Source: Dryomyza anilis (lineage: Eukaryota > Arthropoda > Insecta > Diptera > Dryomyzidae). Taken from it: a DNA stretch of 64,000 nt. The notes beneath the pieces are model-generated. The model searched no databases and was not told where the DNA came from. It saw nothing but the letters and a program-made list of their open reading frames with translations. Below, one piece after another: positions 1 through 11,323 of the stretch; position 1 is the stretch's first letter; every line of letters starts with the position of its first letter. A program made the position numbers and the translations under genes. The stretch is taken from positions 69,865,303 through 69,929,302 of the forward strand of contig OX638135.1 in assembly GCA_951804985.1 (NCBI GenBank), in the 5' to 3' direction.

Positions 1-179
1 ATAATAAATGTATCTTTTTAGTTCCGGACGGGACAAGAGGGTACCCATATACAAAAATCCAAATTTTTCCGTTACTTTAGTTTCAATGGTTATTTTTAAG
101 CTTTAGAAATATTAAATAAGGTTGTCTGAAAAAACAGAGAATAAAATTATTAATCTGTATGTCTTTAAAGTTAGTTAAT

Positions 180-840
180 TTGGTTACTCATTGTACATAG
201 CAGTGTACGGCAAAAATTATTTCAAATAAAAAATAAAAAAAATATCAAATAACTTTCATTTATTTTTTATTTTGAGTGACATTGTATTTCAAATAACAAA
301 TAAATTAAATTTATTTGTTATCTTTTTATTCGTTATTTGAAAAGTTCAAATAAAAATACAAATGATTTTGTTTTCAAATATTTTATTAAAATGTGAATTA
401 AAAATCACGTACTTTTTAAGGATATTTGCAGCGATAATGGCTGGGACTAACATCTTTTCATAAAAATCATCATATACCGCGCTACCTCTCGGCAGACAAT
501 GGCAAACCACACTGCCCACGAAAAGCTCTGAGCCGAGCGTGAACTATTACAATTATTATTATTGTTGGTATATTTTACTCCAATAATGATGGCACGAATT
601 CTCATGGCGATCATTTGGAACATAATTTTCAAATTTTGTATTTTATTTATAGCTTCATTTTACATTTCAAATAAATTTATTTTAATTAAAAAATAACAAA
701 TAACAAATAATTTATTTGTCCCGTCAAATAAAAAGATGAAAGATAAAAATTTGATATTTGAACGAAAAGTAAAAAATATAAATAAAAAAAGTATTTGTTA
801 TCATTTATTTGAATAAAAATTCATTCATAAACTGTTTAAG
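180..840. repeat. AT-rich TTATTTG/CAAATAA simple repeat
   Basis: The stretch is dominated by imperfect TTATTTG and CAAATAA words on both strands, split by a less AT-rich islet at about 470-610. The words occur in both orientations, so the DNA is rich in short inverted repeats. No coding frame is supported. The islet contains the phrase CTACCTCTCGGCAGACAATGG, which resembles dipteran LINE 3' tails as I remember them, but too little is left to assign it. Confidence 0.5.
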
Positions 841-1119
841 TAATATAGATGAAGCTGAAATTTTTTTAATTTTTTAAGTAACAATAGCAAAAAAGGCTGC
901 TAAAATAGCAAAAATGTTTGCTGTTTAAGCAAACTTTTTGTATGCTATTAGAGAAGACAATTTTAGCAGTATTAAATAATTTTTTACTGTTAGTTCCAAT
1001 TCATAAGAAAGAATACAAAATATTTTTTTTTCTGTAATTTAATATTTTTTTATATTATATCCTTTTACTTTTTTTTATATTTTATTATTTTTTACCTTCT
1101 ACCTTTATTTCACTATTAC

Positions 1120-1935
1120 CCTCTTGAATGCGTGCTGCCCGGGGCAGTCGGTTTTCGCTGTTGCACGGAGTTGCCCCGCGAAATAAATACCATAGCACTT
1201 GCGTGATATGTTTCTCTATTTTCTCATTCCACGTCTGCGCGGGCTGCAGTTTTTAGTTTCGTAGCCCGCACGAGAGCAGGTACCGAGAATAATGCAAAGC
1301 ATCACTCGTTGCGACGAGATGTGTTGTAAAAAAAATGTGATGCCCTAGTGCAGTGTCTGCGTAAAACAAATTTGCTTCTCATTTACTTAAGGGCGCGGGC
1401 GCGGGCGTGCGTGCAAATCCGAACTCTGCTCTAAGTGTTGTCAGGTTGTCTCGCACTTGATCGCTGTACCGGATATTCGGTGGAGCCATCTAATTCTAAT
1501 GGATTCTTATATATGTTCGGGAGAGCGTTTTCGACCGAATTCTTACAAAAGCAAGAAAAACGTTGAGCGTAGTTATCTGCGCTATTTTATAAAAAAAGAA
1601 AAAACGTTGAGCGTGGAGATATAGTTGTAGCGTATGACAGCTAGCGCTATATTGGAATTTTATGATTTAAAATTATTAAAAAATACATTGAGCGCGGAAC
1701 GCGTTGAGATGAGAATAAAAAGACGTGGTTTCAGTTTTAAGGCATACGGAAAAGAGACCTTTTCATTTATTGCTTCGATTGCACGAAATCTTTGTTCGAA
1801 GAATATTCAATACAAGAAAATGGCTGCTTTCAGCTGAATTTATTTTACCTTAATATAAATGCTTAATATAACAGTTAAATATACAAGAGTATGTTCAAGT
1901 ATAGAGTAGAATACTGAAAATAATACTGATGGGTA
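1120..1935 (-). other. 3' flank of BEL/Pao element 1, possible LTR remnant
   Basis: This stretch lies directly downstream (minus strand) of the BEL/Pao stop codon. It differs from its surroundings in having GC-rich patches at 1130-1300 and 1390-1480. The phrase AAAAACGTTGAGCGT occurs twice, near 1555 and 1600. An LTR is expected at this position, but no second copy was seen near the element's other end, so LTR status is inference. The short frame at 1634-1837 has no recognisable product. Confidence 0.35.
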
Positions 1936-1937
1936 TT

Positions 1938-3110
1938 TCACTCAACACCGCCTGCGTTGCAAGACTGGTCTAATCCAGCAGTCTGCGTATCTTCATTATT
2001 TGGGAGTGGAGCCAGTTTATGAATGGGACGTTTAAACGTTCCTGTCTTTGTGCGTACTTCTGCGACGCGAACCTTTCCATCTTGACCAACGTTGACGCCG
2101 ACGATTCTGCTGAGCAGCCACTTTTGCGGCGGAAAATTTTCCTCGTGGATAATTACGAGAGTCCGAAACTTGATGTTGTTGCTGGACTGCACCCACATGG
2201 CTCGTTGTTGTAACTCCAGCACATACTCGTATAGCCATGCATGAGAGCAGACGAAATCGCTTCAAGCAACTGAGTGTGCCCGTTTGAAAAGCGGTATCTG
2301 GCATCGCCTTTATACATGATTCGATTAGTAGGTGCCCAGGTGTCAGCGGCTCTCCGTCGCACGGGTCGTCTGATAGAGGTCCTATTGGCCTGGAATTTAG
2401 AATGGCCTCGACGTCGACCAGAACCGTAGTCAGTTCTTCGTATGTAAGGCATGCGTTGCCGACTGTGCGGAGTAATAAATGTTTTACGCTCTTTACGGCT
2501 GCCTTCCATAGCCCGCCGAAATGCGGGGCTCTTGGAGGAATAAACCGGAACTGCATTCCGCGTTCTGTGCTAAACTCTTACACCTTTTCCTTGTTTTTTT
2601 GCTTGAGCTGATTCGCGGCACCGACGAAATTTGTCCCGTTGTCGGACCATATTGTTTTTGGGAGTCCTCTTCGACCGATAAACCTGCTAAGAGTAGATAA
2701 AAACGTATCAGTCATTCAGTCAGAACCGCTTCCAGATGTGCGGCCTTTGTAGTGAAGCATACAGCTACAGCAACATATGCTTTATTAGGTGGCCTACGCC
2801 TATTTCTCAGGAATCACAGAAATTGACACCACACACCCAAAATGGCCGGTTACCCGCTAGTGGATCCACGATTTGTGACAATAAATTGGGTTGAAATTTG
2901 AATTACATAATGCAATTCTTTAAAACTTTTCTGACAGCTTCACGAGCGTTCACTACCCAGATTCTTTGCCGCAGAATTGCAATTAGGACTTTTGGACCAC
3001 AATGACAATTTGATTTCTGTAAATGTGTCAAATATAATTTAATAAAATATGATTTTTTTTGATAACAACAAGGGAAACTTTATATCATATTTAATTGGTG
3101 CGTTGAGCAA
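1938..3110 (-). pseudogene. BEL/Pao element 1: integrase (zinc-binding, core, C-terminal domain)
   Basis: This is the integrase end of a BEL/Pao polyprotein, read on the minus strand from about 3110 to the stop at 1938. The parts in order are a zinc-binding region (HCGPKVLIAILRQRIW near 2930-3000), the catalytic core with a first Asp region near 2750-2790 and [14 protein letters not shown] near 2610-2650, then RFIPPRAPHFGGLWKAAVKS near 2500-2556, and the DUF5641-type C-terminal domain to 1938. BEL/Pao integrases normally have Glu in the GGLWEAAVKS motif. Here it is Lys, so the DDE triad is broken. Stops and frameshifts (near 2570, 2725 and 2880, and between the two frames overlapping at 2032-2222) confirm a pseudogene. 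It would have inserted the element's cDNA into the host genome. Confidence 0.85.
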
Positions 3111-3207
3111 CCGACCACTAACTCGAAGCAGCGAAAGTCGTCGTCATTCTACTTCATCTTCCTGAAGAATGGGACATAATTTTTGTCAGGACATAATAAC
3201 AATGTCA

Positions 3208-4283
3208 ATTTTTTTATTTGTTAATTTGTTTACTTACTTACTTACTTACTTACTTAAATGGACCTTACAACCGTGGGTCGGTTTTGGCCGCTGAGATAAA
3301 GCCGCGCCAGTCGCTTCTGCTTTGCGCGCGACAGGTTGTCCTCAACTCGGTCTTTCCAACGCAGATTTGGACGTCCTCTTCTACGCTGACCACCTTCAAG
3401 CCTCGATTCAAGCACCTTCTTAGCTGGAGTGTTTTCATCCATTCGTTCAACATGACCTAGCCAGCGAAGCCGCTGGATCATGCGCTTGATGTCAATGTCG
3501 TCGAATAACTCATACAGCTCATGGTTCATCCTTATTCGATACTCGTTAGCAAAGCAGATAGGGCCAAAGATTTTACGGAGAATCTTTCTCTCGAACGCTT
3601 CCAGTACTCAATCATCGGTGGAGGCCAACGTCCATGTTTCTGCACCATAAAGTAGGACTGGCATGAGTGACTTGTAGAGCGTTATTTTTGTCTGGCGAGA
3701 GAGAGCTCTACTTTTCAATTGCCTACTGAGCCCAAAGTAGCACCTGTTGGAAAGAGTTATTCTCCGTTTAATCTCCAGACTGACGTCGTTGTTGCTGTTT
3801 ACGCTGGATCCCAAATAGACGAAGTCCTTCACAATGTCGAACTTGTGGGTGTCAAAATCAGCTTTTTGTCGAAGACGCACGGACTCCTTTCTGCTTGTTG
3901 ACACAAGGAACTTGGTCTTGTTCTCGTTCACCACTAGACCCATTCGACGCGACTCTTTCTCCAATCTAGAGAATACTGCGCTGACTGCTCGTGTGCTCCT
4001 GCCAATGATATCAATATCATCGGCATATGCGAGCAGCATGACACTTTTGTTGGGGATAGTGCCGCTTTGACGGAGTTCGGCAGCTCGCACTATTTTCTCC
4101 ATCAATAAATTAAAAAAGTCGCACGATAGGGAGTCACCCTGCCTCAAACCTCGCTCGGTATGAAATGGCTCGGAGAGGTCTTTTCCTATTCTCACTGAGC
4201 AACGTGTGTTGCCCAGGGCCATCCTGCATAGCCTTATAAGTTTCGGAGGTATACCGAACTCAGACATTGCGGCGTATAATCGT
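3208..4283 (-). mobile_element. RTE-clade LINE copy 1, 5'-truncated, inserted in BEL/Pao 1
   Basis: This is a non-LTR retrotransposon fragment on the minus strand. It holds the C-terminal half of the RT, with LYAAMSEFGIPPKLIRLCRM, the catalytic AYADDIDIIG box near 4010-4030 and the PVLLYGAETWTL motif, followed by the conserved tail LRWLGHVERMD and RRRGRPNLRWKDRVEDNLSR. The endonuclease and N-terminal RT are absent, which is ordinary 5' truncation. The 3' end carries about six to seven TAAG units (3230-3256), as expected for RTE elements that end in short tandem repeats instead of poly(A). The upstream edge abuts the BEL/Pao RNase H frame, which resumes at about 4284. One frame break separates the RT from the tail near 3605-3610. 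Confidence 0.85.
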
Positions 4284-5285
4284 ACTATATCTGTTGGGTT
4301 GTGAATCGTTGGCACATGTCGCCAAGTAGCATACCCAGACCACTCCTGAACTTCAGATATGCGATTGCCAACAAAATTTGAAAGCGATGTTGGGTGAGTT
4401 TTTATACAATGAAGAACAATTTCGGAGTCACTCCAAAAGGTGACACAATTAATTTCAAAATTTAGCATTGGCAGAAACCTTTGATTTTGCTATCAATAAT
4501 CTGACTGTTATTCCACCCGGTTGTTTATACCATACATACATATAACAACCGTATGCGCACATTGATGCGTCAGCAAAGCCATAAAAATTAGAATAACTTC
4601 ATAGCGTAATTGATCTAATAATTCAAAACACTCGGCACCTGATAACAAATTATCGACAGAAAAATCTTTGGTTCCCAAAGGATACACCTCTTTGAAATGT
4701 TCGTTCAATTCTTTAAGGCATCGAATTGCCAAAAATAATGCAGATGCTGTCCCATATGTAATTCAAACGAAATATGTGAATTGGCTGATCCGGCGTTTCA
4801 CGCCATAAGATTAGCTAAAAGTAACGATCGGCATCATGCAGTTGTACTTGCATGTACAATTTTGTAACGTCGGCAGTTATTACAAATTGGTGAAGGCGGA
4901 ATCTCAAATGCATTGAAATAATGGCTCGTAATTGGAATTTTATCATTTGTGGCGACATATGGCCAAGGTCAAGATATTATTTCATGAATGATGTGTATAA
5001 CTTTTTTATTTCATTATTTTTAGACAGTCGGTGCTCTAATGAAAGAAATCTAAGTCTGACCATGTTAAATGAAAACATTGGATCTGATTTGAAAGGAAGT
5101 TTAACTTCGAATCGACCATCTGACAAACGACGCGTATTTTTAACAAAATGCTCTTCGCACAATTTATGTTCGTCAGTAAACTTTGGGCTGTGCGGAATTT
5201 CTTCTAATGCCCAAAACCGCAGTACTATCTCATTGAGCGGTAAATCTTCATTACTCTCAGATTGAATAATCAAATCACAGATCTA
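4284..5285 (-). pseudogene. BEL/Pao element 1: reverse transcriptase and RNase H remnant
   Basis: Minus-strand BEL/Pao RT and RNase H. The N-terminal RT frame (4977-5273) has FWALEEIPHSPKFTDEHKLC and VKNTRRLSDGRFEVKLPFK, typical of the segment after the Pao protease. The palm follows with ITADVTKLYMQVQLHDADR near 4830-4870, keeping the first catalytic Asp. The usual YVDD box is SVDNLLSGA here (near 4640-4670), losing the second catalytic Asp. By comparison with the family, roughly 50 residues between the N-terminal block and the palm are missing. The RNase H part (4284-4468) reads FWSDSEIVLHCIKTHP and EWSGYATWRHVPTIHNPTD and is cut by the RTE LINE. Confidence 0.82.
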
Positions 5286-5339
5286 GGAATATGCGCCGCA
5301 CAGAATTTGCCAGATACGATCCATCTCAAAAGAGTTTTT

Positions 5340-5720
5340 TGGAGTACCGGCAAGGAAGGCCCTAACCTTGTCCGATTGCCAAAAGCTCGAAGAATGACTC
5401 TACTCCTACAAACAAATCAATCTTTTGAGCTTTGTGGAAACTTGGATCGGCGAGAGGAAGATTAGGAGGAATTTTAAAAGCTTCTTTAGAGTAGTTGTTA
5501 TCTGGCTGATAGTCGAAAATATAGAAAAATAGAATTAGGTAGAAATCGGCAACAAACTCAAAATCGTGAGACTTTACAAAAGAATGCAAACTTTGTTTAA
5601 CTGTCGTATTAGCCATTCCGATTCCTAATACATTCAACAATTTTTCATTGCGATTAATTAGCAACTTTTGGGTTGTCTTCGGTCATGAAATTAACCTGAG
5701 ATCAAGAGTCAAGGAGTGCT
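5340..5720 (-). pseudogene. BEL/Pao element 1: protease-region remnant
   Basis: The minus-strand frame has LPLADPSFHKAQKIDLFVGVESFFELLAIGQ, the conserved block of the BEL/Pao aspartic protease (A17/DUF1758-like) region that lies between gag and RT. It matches family order and spacing: zinc knuckles lie upstream at 5.9-6.1 kb and RT downstream at 5.27 kb. The active-site part upstream is too degraded for me to place. Stops and frame changes occur on both sides. Confidence 0.65.
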
Positions 5721-5899
5721 CTGGTCAATTAATAATTCTCAAATTTATTTTTAATTTGAACTACCGCAGTTCCCAATATAACTTGCTTTTCATTGCCACA
5801 AGCGTGCTACTCTGTGCGATTGGATGCACATCATTGCACAGTATTCGCAGAATTTTTATCATTAAATGATTAAATGACGAATAATACAGTTCATTAATT

Positions 5900-7012
5900 T
5901 CTTGACGGAACTGTGTGCTAGGTTTTCGTAGCTATTGGACTTTGAATTTTTGGATTAATGTGTTATGCGGGCGTTTGCATACTCTACACCGCGAGGAACG
6001 ACATTTAGTAACCGAATGTCCTTTTTTGACGATGTCAAATCGTTGTGCAACGCTTAAGGTTGCAAACATTGGGCAGGTGCCTATTTCATGGTTACTTGTC
6101 AAGCAATAAATCCATTTATCATTTTATCTCTGACCTCTGAAAAAGGATGACTGCATTCGATGACTGCCGCATCTCTGTTATAGCTGGGATTTTGATGCTT
6201 CGAAACTACCTTGGGTTTATGAAATTTCTCTTCTCCACTTCGGTAGCATCTTATAATTTAGTGGTTCGTTCCACTTTGCTTTTGACGCTAGGTGTACTGT
6301 ACCTAGTACCGTATGAATTATATTGGCATGGGTGATGTCATTGTCACTGCCAAGGTGAGAGACAGAGTCAAGGACAGCAGAAACTGTATCTATCATTTTT
6401 GGAAAATTAAAAAGAGAAGCAATGTGTTCAAGAAAAATCAAACATTTATTATCGTGTCGTTTTGCTAACGCATTCGTATAATTTGATTTGTTTACTTGAA
6501 ATGCCCTAACAGTACGCAGAGCATCGTCTGTAAGACAAGAGATTAAGTGATTGAACTTTTCTATTGTCGAAAGAAAATTATTGTATTCTGCGAACTTACC
6601 ACTAAATTTCGGTATTTTGAGCAGTGGTAAACGAATGGACGGGTGCTGAGGAGTACTAAGAGTTGTGTCATGTGCTATACTTTAGCGCCGTCGTGTACAT
6701 AGCGTACCTGACATAAGTAGTGATTTTATGCTTATGCACACTTCCTCTAGCTCACCCCTTTTTGCGTCATCAGGCTGCAGCTTTTCTATCTCTGTTTGAT
6801 ATGCCATTAATTGCTTAATGTAAGAATTTAATTTGTCCAGTCTACATTCTAAGTCATTTGGATTCAATGAGCTTGAACGGTCTTCAATCAGTTTTTTAAT
6901 TCTGCTAATATTTGCTTTGGCCGTAGCCCTTTGCTACTTAAAAGTAGTCAGCAGTGCAGCCACAGCAGCTACACTACCACTCACTTCTGGCACGTAATCT
7001 TCGTTTGGCATG
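5900..7012 (-). pseudogene. BEL/Pao element 1: gag remnant with zinc knuckles
   Basis: Likely start ATG at 7012 (MPNEDYVPEVSGSVAA), reading leftward. A coiled-coil-like N-terminal region (DLECRLDKLNSYIKQLMAYQ near 6790-6860) is followed by a middle gag domain (6217-6441, with VLDSVSHLGSDNDITHANII). CCHC-type knuckle residues follow near 5960-6060 (GHSVTKCRSSRCRVCKRPHN). This is the capsid/nucleocapsid gene of a BEL/Pao retrotransposon. In-frame stops (for example near 6935) and frameshifts show decay. No 5' LTR could be identified to the right, where the foldback-like repeat begins at 7165. Confidence 0.75.
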
Positions 7013-7164
7013 TTTAAGTGCAATAATATTCAGGGAAAAATCACTACGCCGATAATGTAAACAAGCTCAATAAAATCCAATTCAAAATTTACGACAGTTA
7101 CTATGTTTTATTCTTCTCATAAAACATACAAATTCTTTCAAAAGCCACTTAATTTTCTTTGTGA

Positions 7165-8355
7165 TCTACACCATTGAAAAATGTAATTCAGAAAATTCCA
7201 AATTAATTTCAAAAGTCATCAATTGAAATTCAGAAATTCCATTTGAAATTGAAAAGACCCCAATTGAAATTCAGAAATTCCATTTGAAATTCAAAAGACA
7301 TCAATTGAAATTCAGAAATTCTATTTGAAATTCAACGGACATCACTTGAAATTCATAAAATCCATTTGAAATTCAAAATACTTCATTTTAAATTCAGAAA
7401 TTTCATTTGAAATTTATAAAATCCATTTGAAATTCAAAAGACATCAATTGAAATTCAGAAATTCCATTTGAAATTCAAAAGACATCAATTGAAATTTAAA
7501 GGACATCAATTGAAAATCAGAAATTCTATTTGACATTCAAAAGGCATCAATTGAAATTAAGAAATTCCATTTGAAATTCAAAGGACATCAATTGAAAATC
7601 AGAAATTCCATTTGATATTCATAATTTCCATTTGAAACTCAGAAAACTCAGAAAATTTCCAATCGAAATTTCTGAATTTCAAATGGAAATTTCTCAATTT
7701 CAAATGGAAATTTCTAAATTTCAAATGGAAATTTTCTGAAGTTCAAATGGAAATTTCGGAATTTTGAATGGAAATTTCTCAATTTTGAATGGAAATTTCT
7801 GAATTTCAAATTAAAATTTCTGAATTACAAATGGGAATTTTCTGAATTTCAAATGGAAATTTCTGAAAATCAAAAAAAAATTTTCTGAATTTCAAATAGA
7901 AATTTATGAATATCAATTGATGTCTTTTGAATTTCAAATGGAATTTCTGAATTTCAATTGGTGTCTTTTGAATTTCAGATGTAATTTCTGAATTTCAAGT
8001 GATGTCCGTTGAATTTCAAATAGAATTTCTGAATTTCAATTGATGTCTTTTGAATTTCAAATGGAATTTCTGAATTTCAATTGGTGTCTTTTGAATTTCA
8101 GATGGAATTTCTGAATTTGAAGTGATGTCTTTTGAATTTCAAATGGAATTTATGAATTTCAATTGATGCCTTTCGAATTTGAAATAGAATTTCTGAATTT
8201 CAATTTATGTCTTTTGAATTTCAAATGGAATTTCAATTGATGTCTTTTGAATTTCAAATGGAATTTGTGAATACCAAGTGATGTCTTTTCAATTTCAAAT
8301 GGAATTTCTGAATTTCAATTGATGTCTATTGAATTACAGTTGTAAATGGTGTAGA
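7165..8355. repeat. Foldback-like inverted repeat of ~41-bp units
   Basis: The left half (about 7195-7665) is a tandem array of ~41-bp units. Each contains AATTGAAATTCAGAAATTCC and ATTTGAAATTCAAAAGACAT. The right half (about 7895-8345) is the reverse complement of the same array, and the centre carries ~21-bp units of the AAATGGAAATTTCTGAATTTC type. The outer ends form a short inverted pair: TCTACACCATT at 7165 and its complement AATGGTGTAGA ending at 8355. Long inverted arms made of short subrepeats are the hallmark of foldback transposons (known in Drosophila FB). No transposase and no clear target duplication are visible. Confidence 0.6.
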
Positions 8356-8443
8356 ACCAAGCTCAATGAATCGAATGTACAAGTAAAATTTCTAACAAAA
8401 GTCGTACATGTCAATGGTGTTAATTATGGTTAAAGTAACTTAC

Positions 8444-8527
8444 ATCCGACGCATGCAGTTGTAGCGCCGCTGTTAATTCTTCACACTCGATGATGTTGTT
8501 GTAATTATCACTTATTGCTTTATTCAT
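8444..8527 (-). CDS. Candidate first coding exon of an unrecognised gene
   Basis: On the minus strand an ATG at 8527 opens 28 codons (MNKAISDNYNNIIECEELTA, then six to eight more residues). These run exactly to a perfect splice donor, GTAAGT, at 8443-8438. The exon would be phase 0. Its base composition is more balanced than the AT-rich DNA around it. I do not recognise the protein and no partner exon was found. It could be a chance open frame, a remnant of a captured sequence, or a true first exon of a host gene transcribed leftward. Confidence 0.3.
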
Positions 8528-10302
8528 GCAATGAAATATGAAAAGATTACTTTACTGTACTGTTTTAGTGTGTAGCATACTGTTTTTTTATTTTACAGAA
8601 AACATCGATATAATTATTAGCACTCAAATCCACTAAAAACAATGACAAGAATGTCACTTGTTTTATTTAAAAATTTTTATATACTGAACAATTTAAATAC
8701 ATAACAAAACTTTAATTATTTTTTTTTAACATTTTTAAGTTTCAAAAAAGATTTCAATAATTTTAAAACATGTTACGTTTACATTAGATACGTTTAGTTA
8801 CACATTATATGTCATTCGATAAAATGTTCTTAAACGATGCAGTTATTAAAATTGAAAACATATAAATTAAGTGTTTTATTTAGTTCGTGTTGTTTTATTT
8901 AGTACTCTAAAGTGAATGACTAGTGCAATTTTCCACAGTTATTATCCAGATTCAGTTCAGCTCACGTGATTCAATTATATTGTTTTTCAAATCACCTGAC
9001 CTGACTCTTGAAGCGGGTAGTGACATTTCTCTTTGAAAAACTAAATAAAAGTGATTTATAAGTATCGCTTATCAAGCTAATAATGGCTATGAAAATTGGC
9101 ATAAAATTCCATTTATGTTTTCATCTCATTGACTGAAAATAGTGAGTGATGAAATTTATTTAAGGAACAAGCTAATACCTAATAAATGACTATTTTATAG
9201 CGAGAAATAAGGCTTTATAAGAAGTTACGCACTTTTAGTGTGATTTTTTTTTGTATTTCATTGTGACGGGAATTTACTATTATAATAGTAGACAATCTTC
9301 TGCCAACTATAAAGTAGTGAATAAACATCATATTTTATTAGAGAGTATATGTTATATACAACAATTGTATTTAGTTTAAATTCGTTTATGATAAACTTCA
9401 TCCATACAATATTATAAATTTAATTTTGATAAAAAGTAGCTGTAGGGTGTCACATTTTTTATTTTTGTTCATGTCAAATTTTAAGAAATTTCAGTTCAGT
9501 CGCTCAGAAGCATTCGTTGACGACGGATGTATATTTGATTTTCTTAACCCATTAAAGCCTGCCGAATCAGATACACACCAGGAGATTACGCAGTGCAATT
9601 TTCGCCATCATGTTTTCCCATAATGCGTACATCAGATGCTAAGAATTTTGTTCGATTTTGCATGTAGCACCCCTACATTATATATGTATGAAATTGTATA
9701 TCACTGCGTGCAATTCCGTCCATTTTAATCAAATATTTCATAAACAAATTTTAAAAAATATTCCGAAAAATGTCAGTAAGATAAAGTTTAAAACATTTTT
9801 TCAAAATTTTGACAACAAAAACATTGCAAACTAATATTTAAATGTTTTTTAGGAGAGCTTAGAGAATTGTGATAAATTACTCTCTCGACACACTTTTTTG
9901 ATTTTTTGCAAAAAATAATATCTGGACACATTTTTTTTTTTGCCAATTATCCATAGGGCAAGGTTCATATTTTCTTTTGTGATAAAGTTTGCGTCTGCAA
10001 CATGGAGAAATAGTGCGATAACTGGCGATATAAAGTACCCAAAACGGCATTTTTTGCAAATTTGACTCGATTTTGTGCAAAATCTCGAAATATATGGAAA
10101 ATTCTGAGTACGCAGCAAGAATCAGGAAACCGAAATCATATATAATTTATAGGTTTCATTCCAGATTAGGTCAACAATCCTTAATTTGTAGAACAGTGTT
10201 ATTATTTAGAATCGCAAACATGTCCCACATGTAATGAATACGTAATGGTGGGGGTCAGCGAGGGCGAAAAAGAATAAATAAAAAAAAAAAAAACAATAAA
10301 AC

Positions 10303-10377
<75 letters not shown>

Positions 10378-10597
10378 AAAACTAATAATTACAATATGAA
10401 AACAAAAATTTAAATGTATATAGATTTTTTTCAATTTGAAGCTTTGCATGATATAAAATCAAATATTAATATATAATTAAAATCAAAATATAAAATGAAT
10501 GGAATCAATAAGTCAATATTTGTTAAAGTTAAAGAAACTCGAGAGTAATTTACAAAAGAGCAAGGATAGAGTTCATAGAACATTTTAGAGGGAAATT
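8528..10597. other. AT-rich intergenic or intronic DNA
   Basis: No gene or recognisable transposon was found. Short open frames at 9426-9623 and 9849-10118 are low-complexity and match nothing I know. A poly(A) and (AT)n tract lies at 10278-10374. The stretch 10380-10597 could contain the start of the gypsy 2 gag or leader (ATGAATGGAATCAATAAGTC near 10494), but this is weak. Confidence 0.5.
10313..10374. repeat. (AT)n microsatellite with flanking A tracts
   Basis: Nearly uninterrupted AT dinucleotides of about 60 bp, preceded by runs of 13 to 15 A. The isoleucine/tyrosine open frame across it is a dinucleotide artefact. Confidence 0.95.
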
Positions 10598-11144
10598 TAA
10601 CCAGTTGGGAAGGTTAGATCACATGGGAAATTTTAAAGTAGGTGTAATTATGATAGTTAGGATTATCAAAATTATAGTCGGTCTAAGCCGACTATAAATA
10701 CCCTACACATATGTGTGGTTACCATTCAAAGTGATATATAGGTCACCAGGGTATACGAATCCTGAAAATAACTACAAACATTCAATCGCTGAAGAATTTC
10801 CATTCATTTGATACCCATATTTACAAATGGGTAGGTGTACCGAATTTCGATTTTTTTTGTTGTGAACCACAAGTCTTTTCGCCGGAAAACATTATTATCA
10901 TGTATTTGAGCATGACATCAATATATATTTGACCAGAAAAGTTTACCTAAGCACGTATACGTAAGAATTGATCATTTTATGTACATTTTATATGAGGTAT
11001 TTGAACATAAGTGGTCGGATCATAGGTCACAATGGACCGATCTCGATCCCAATTTTTTCGCACATACAGCGTAGGTATATTAGTAATCTAAGTTATAAGT
11101 TTCATTTATCTAGCTCTTCAATTTTAAAAGTAGTAGGGATTTCA

Positions 11145-11182
<38 letters not shown>

Positions 11183-11323
11183 GGACATCGCTAAATCGAC
11201 TCAGGAGGTCATGCTGATCAAGAATATATATACTTTTCCATACCGGAGATTCTTCCTTCTGGGTGTTACAAACGGCGTACCAAACTGAATATACCCTTTC
11301 ACTCTTAGTGTAGGGTATAAAAA
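10598..11323 (+). mobile_element. mini-me/DINE-like non-autonomous element, copy A
   Basis: Full-length copy of a ~0.7-kb family present five times in the window. It starts CCAGTTGGGAAGGTTAGATC and ends TAGGGTATAAAAA. It contains a (GACA)n tract (11147-11193), which is (GTCT)n on the other strand, next to the core ATCGCTAAATCGACTCAGG. It also has a stem-loop near 10675-10698 (stem TATAGTCGG/CCGACTATA) and an inner inverted pair ATACCCTACAC/GTGTAGGGTAT. The GTCY tract and conserved core match the dipteran mini-me elements, later linked to DINE-1/Helentron-type elements. That family assignment rests on memory. It sits directly upstream of gypsy 2 gag. Confidence 0.7.

Noticed and set aside
470..610. 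RTE or SINE 3'-end fragment
   Set aside because: Only a ~20-bp phrase resembles remembered LINE tails. There are no ends, tail or coding support.
2019..2611. Plus-strand open frames over BEL/Pao 1
   Set aside because: Antisense shadows of the integrase. The minus-strand frames carry the conserved motifs.
7165..8355. CRISPR-like array
   Set aside because: Units are contiguous without unique spacers, diverged, and inverted between halves, in a eukaryotic genome.
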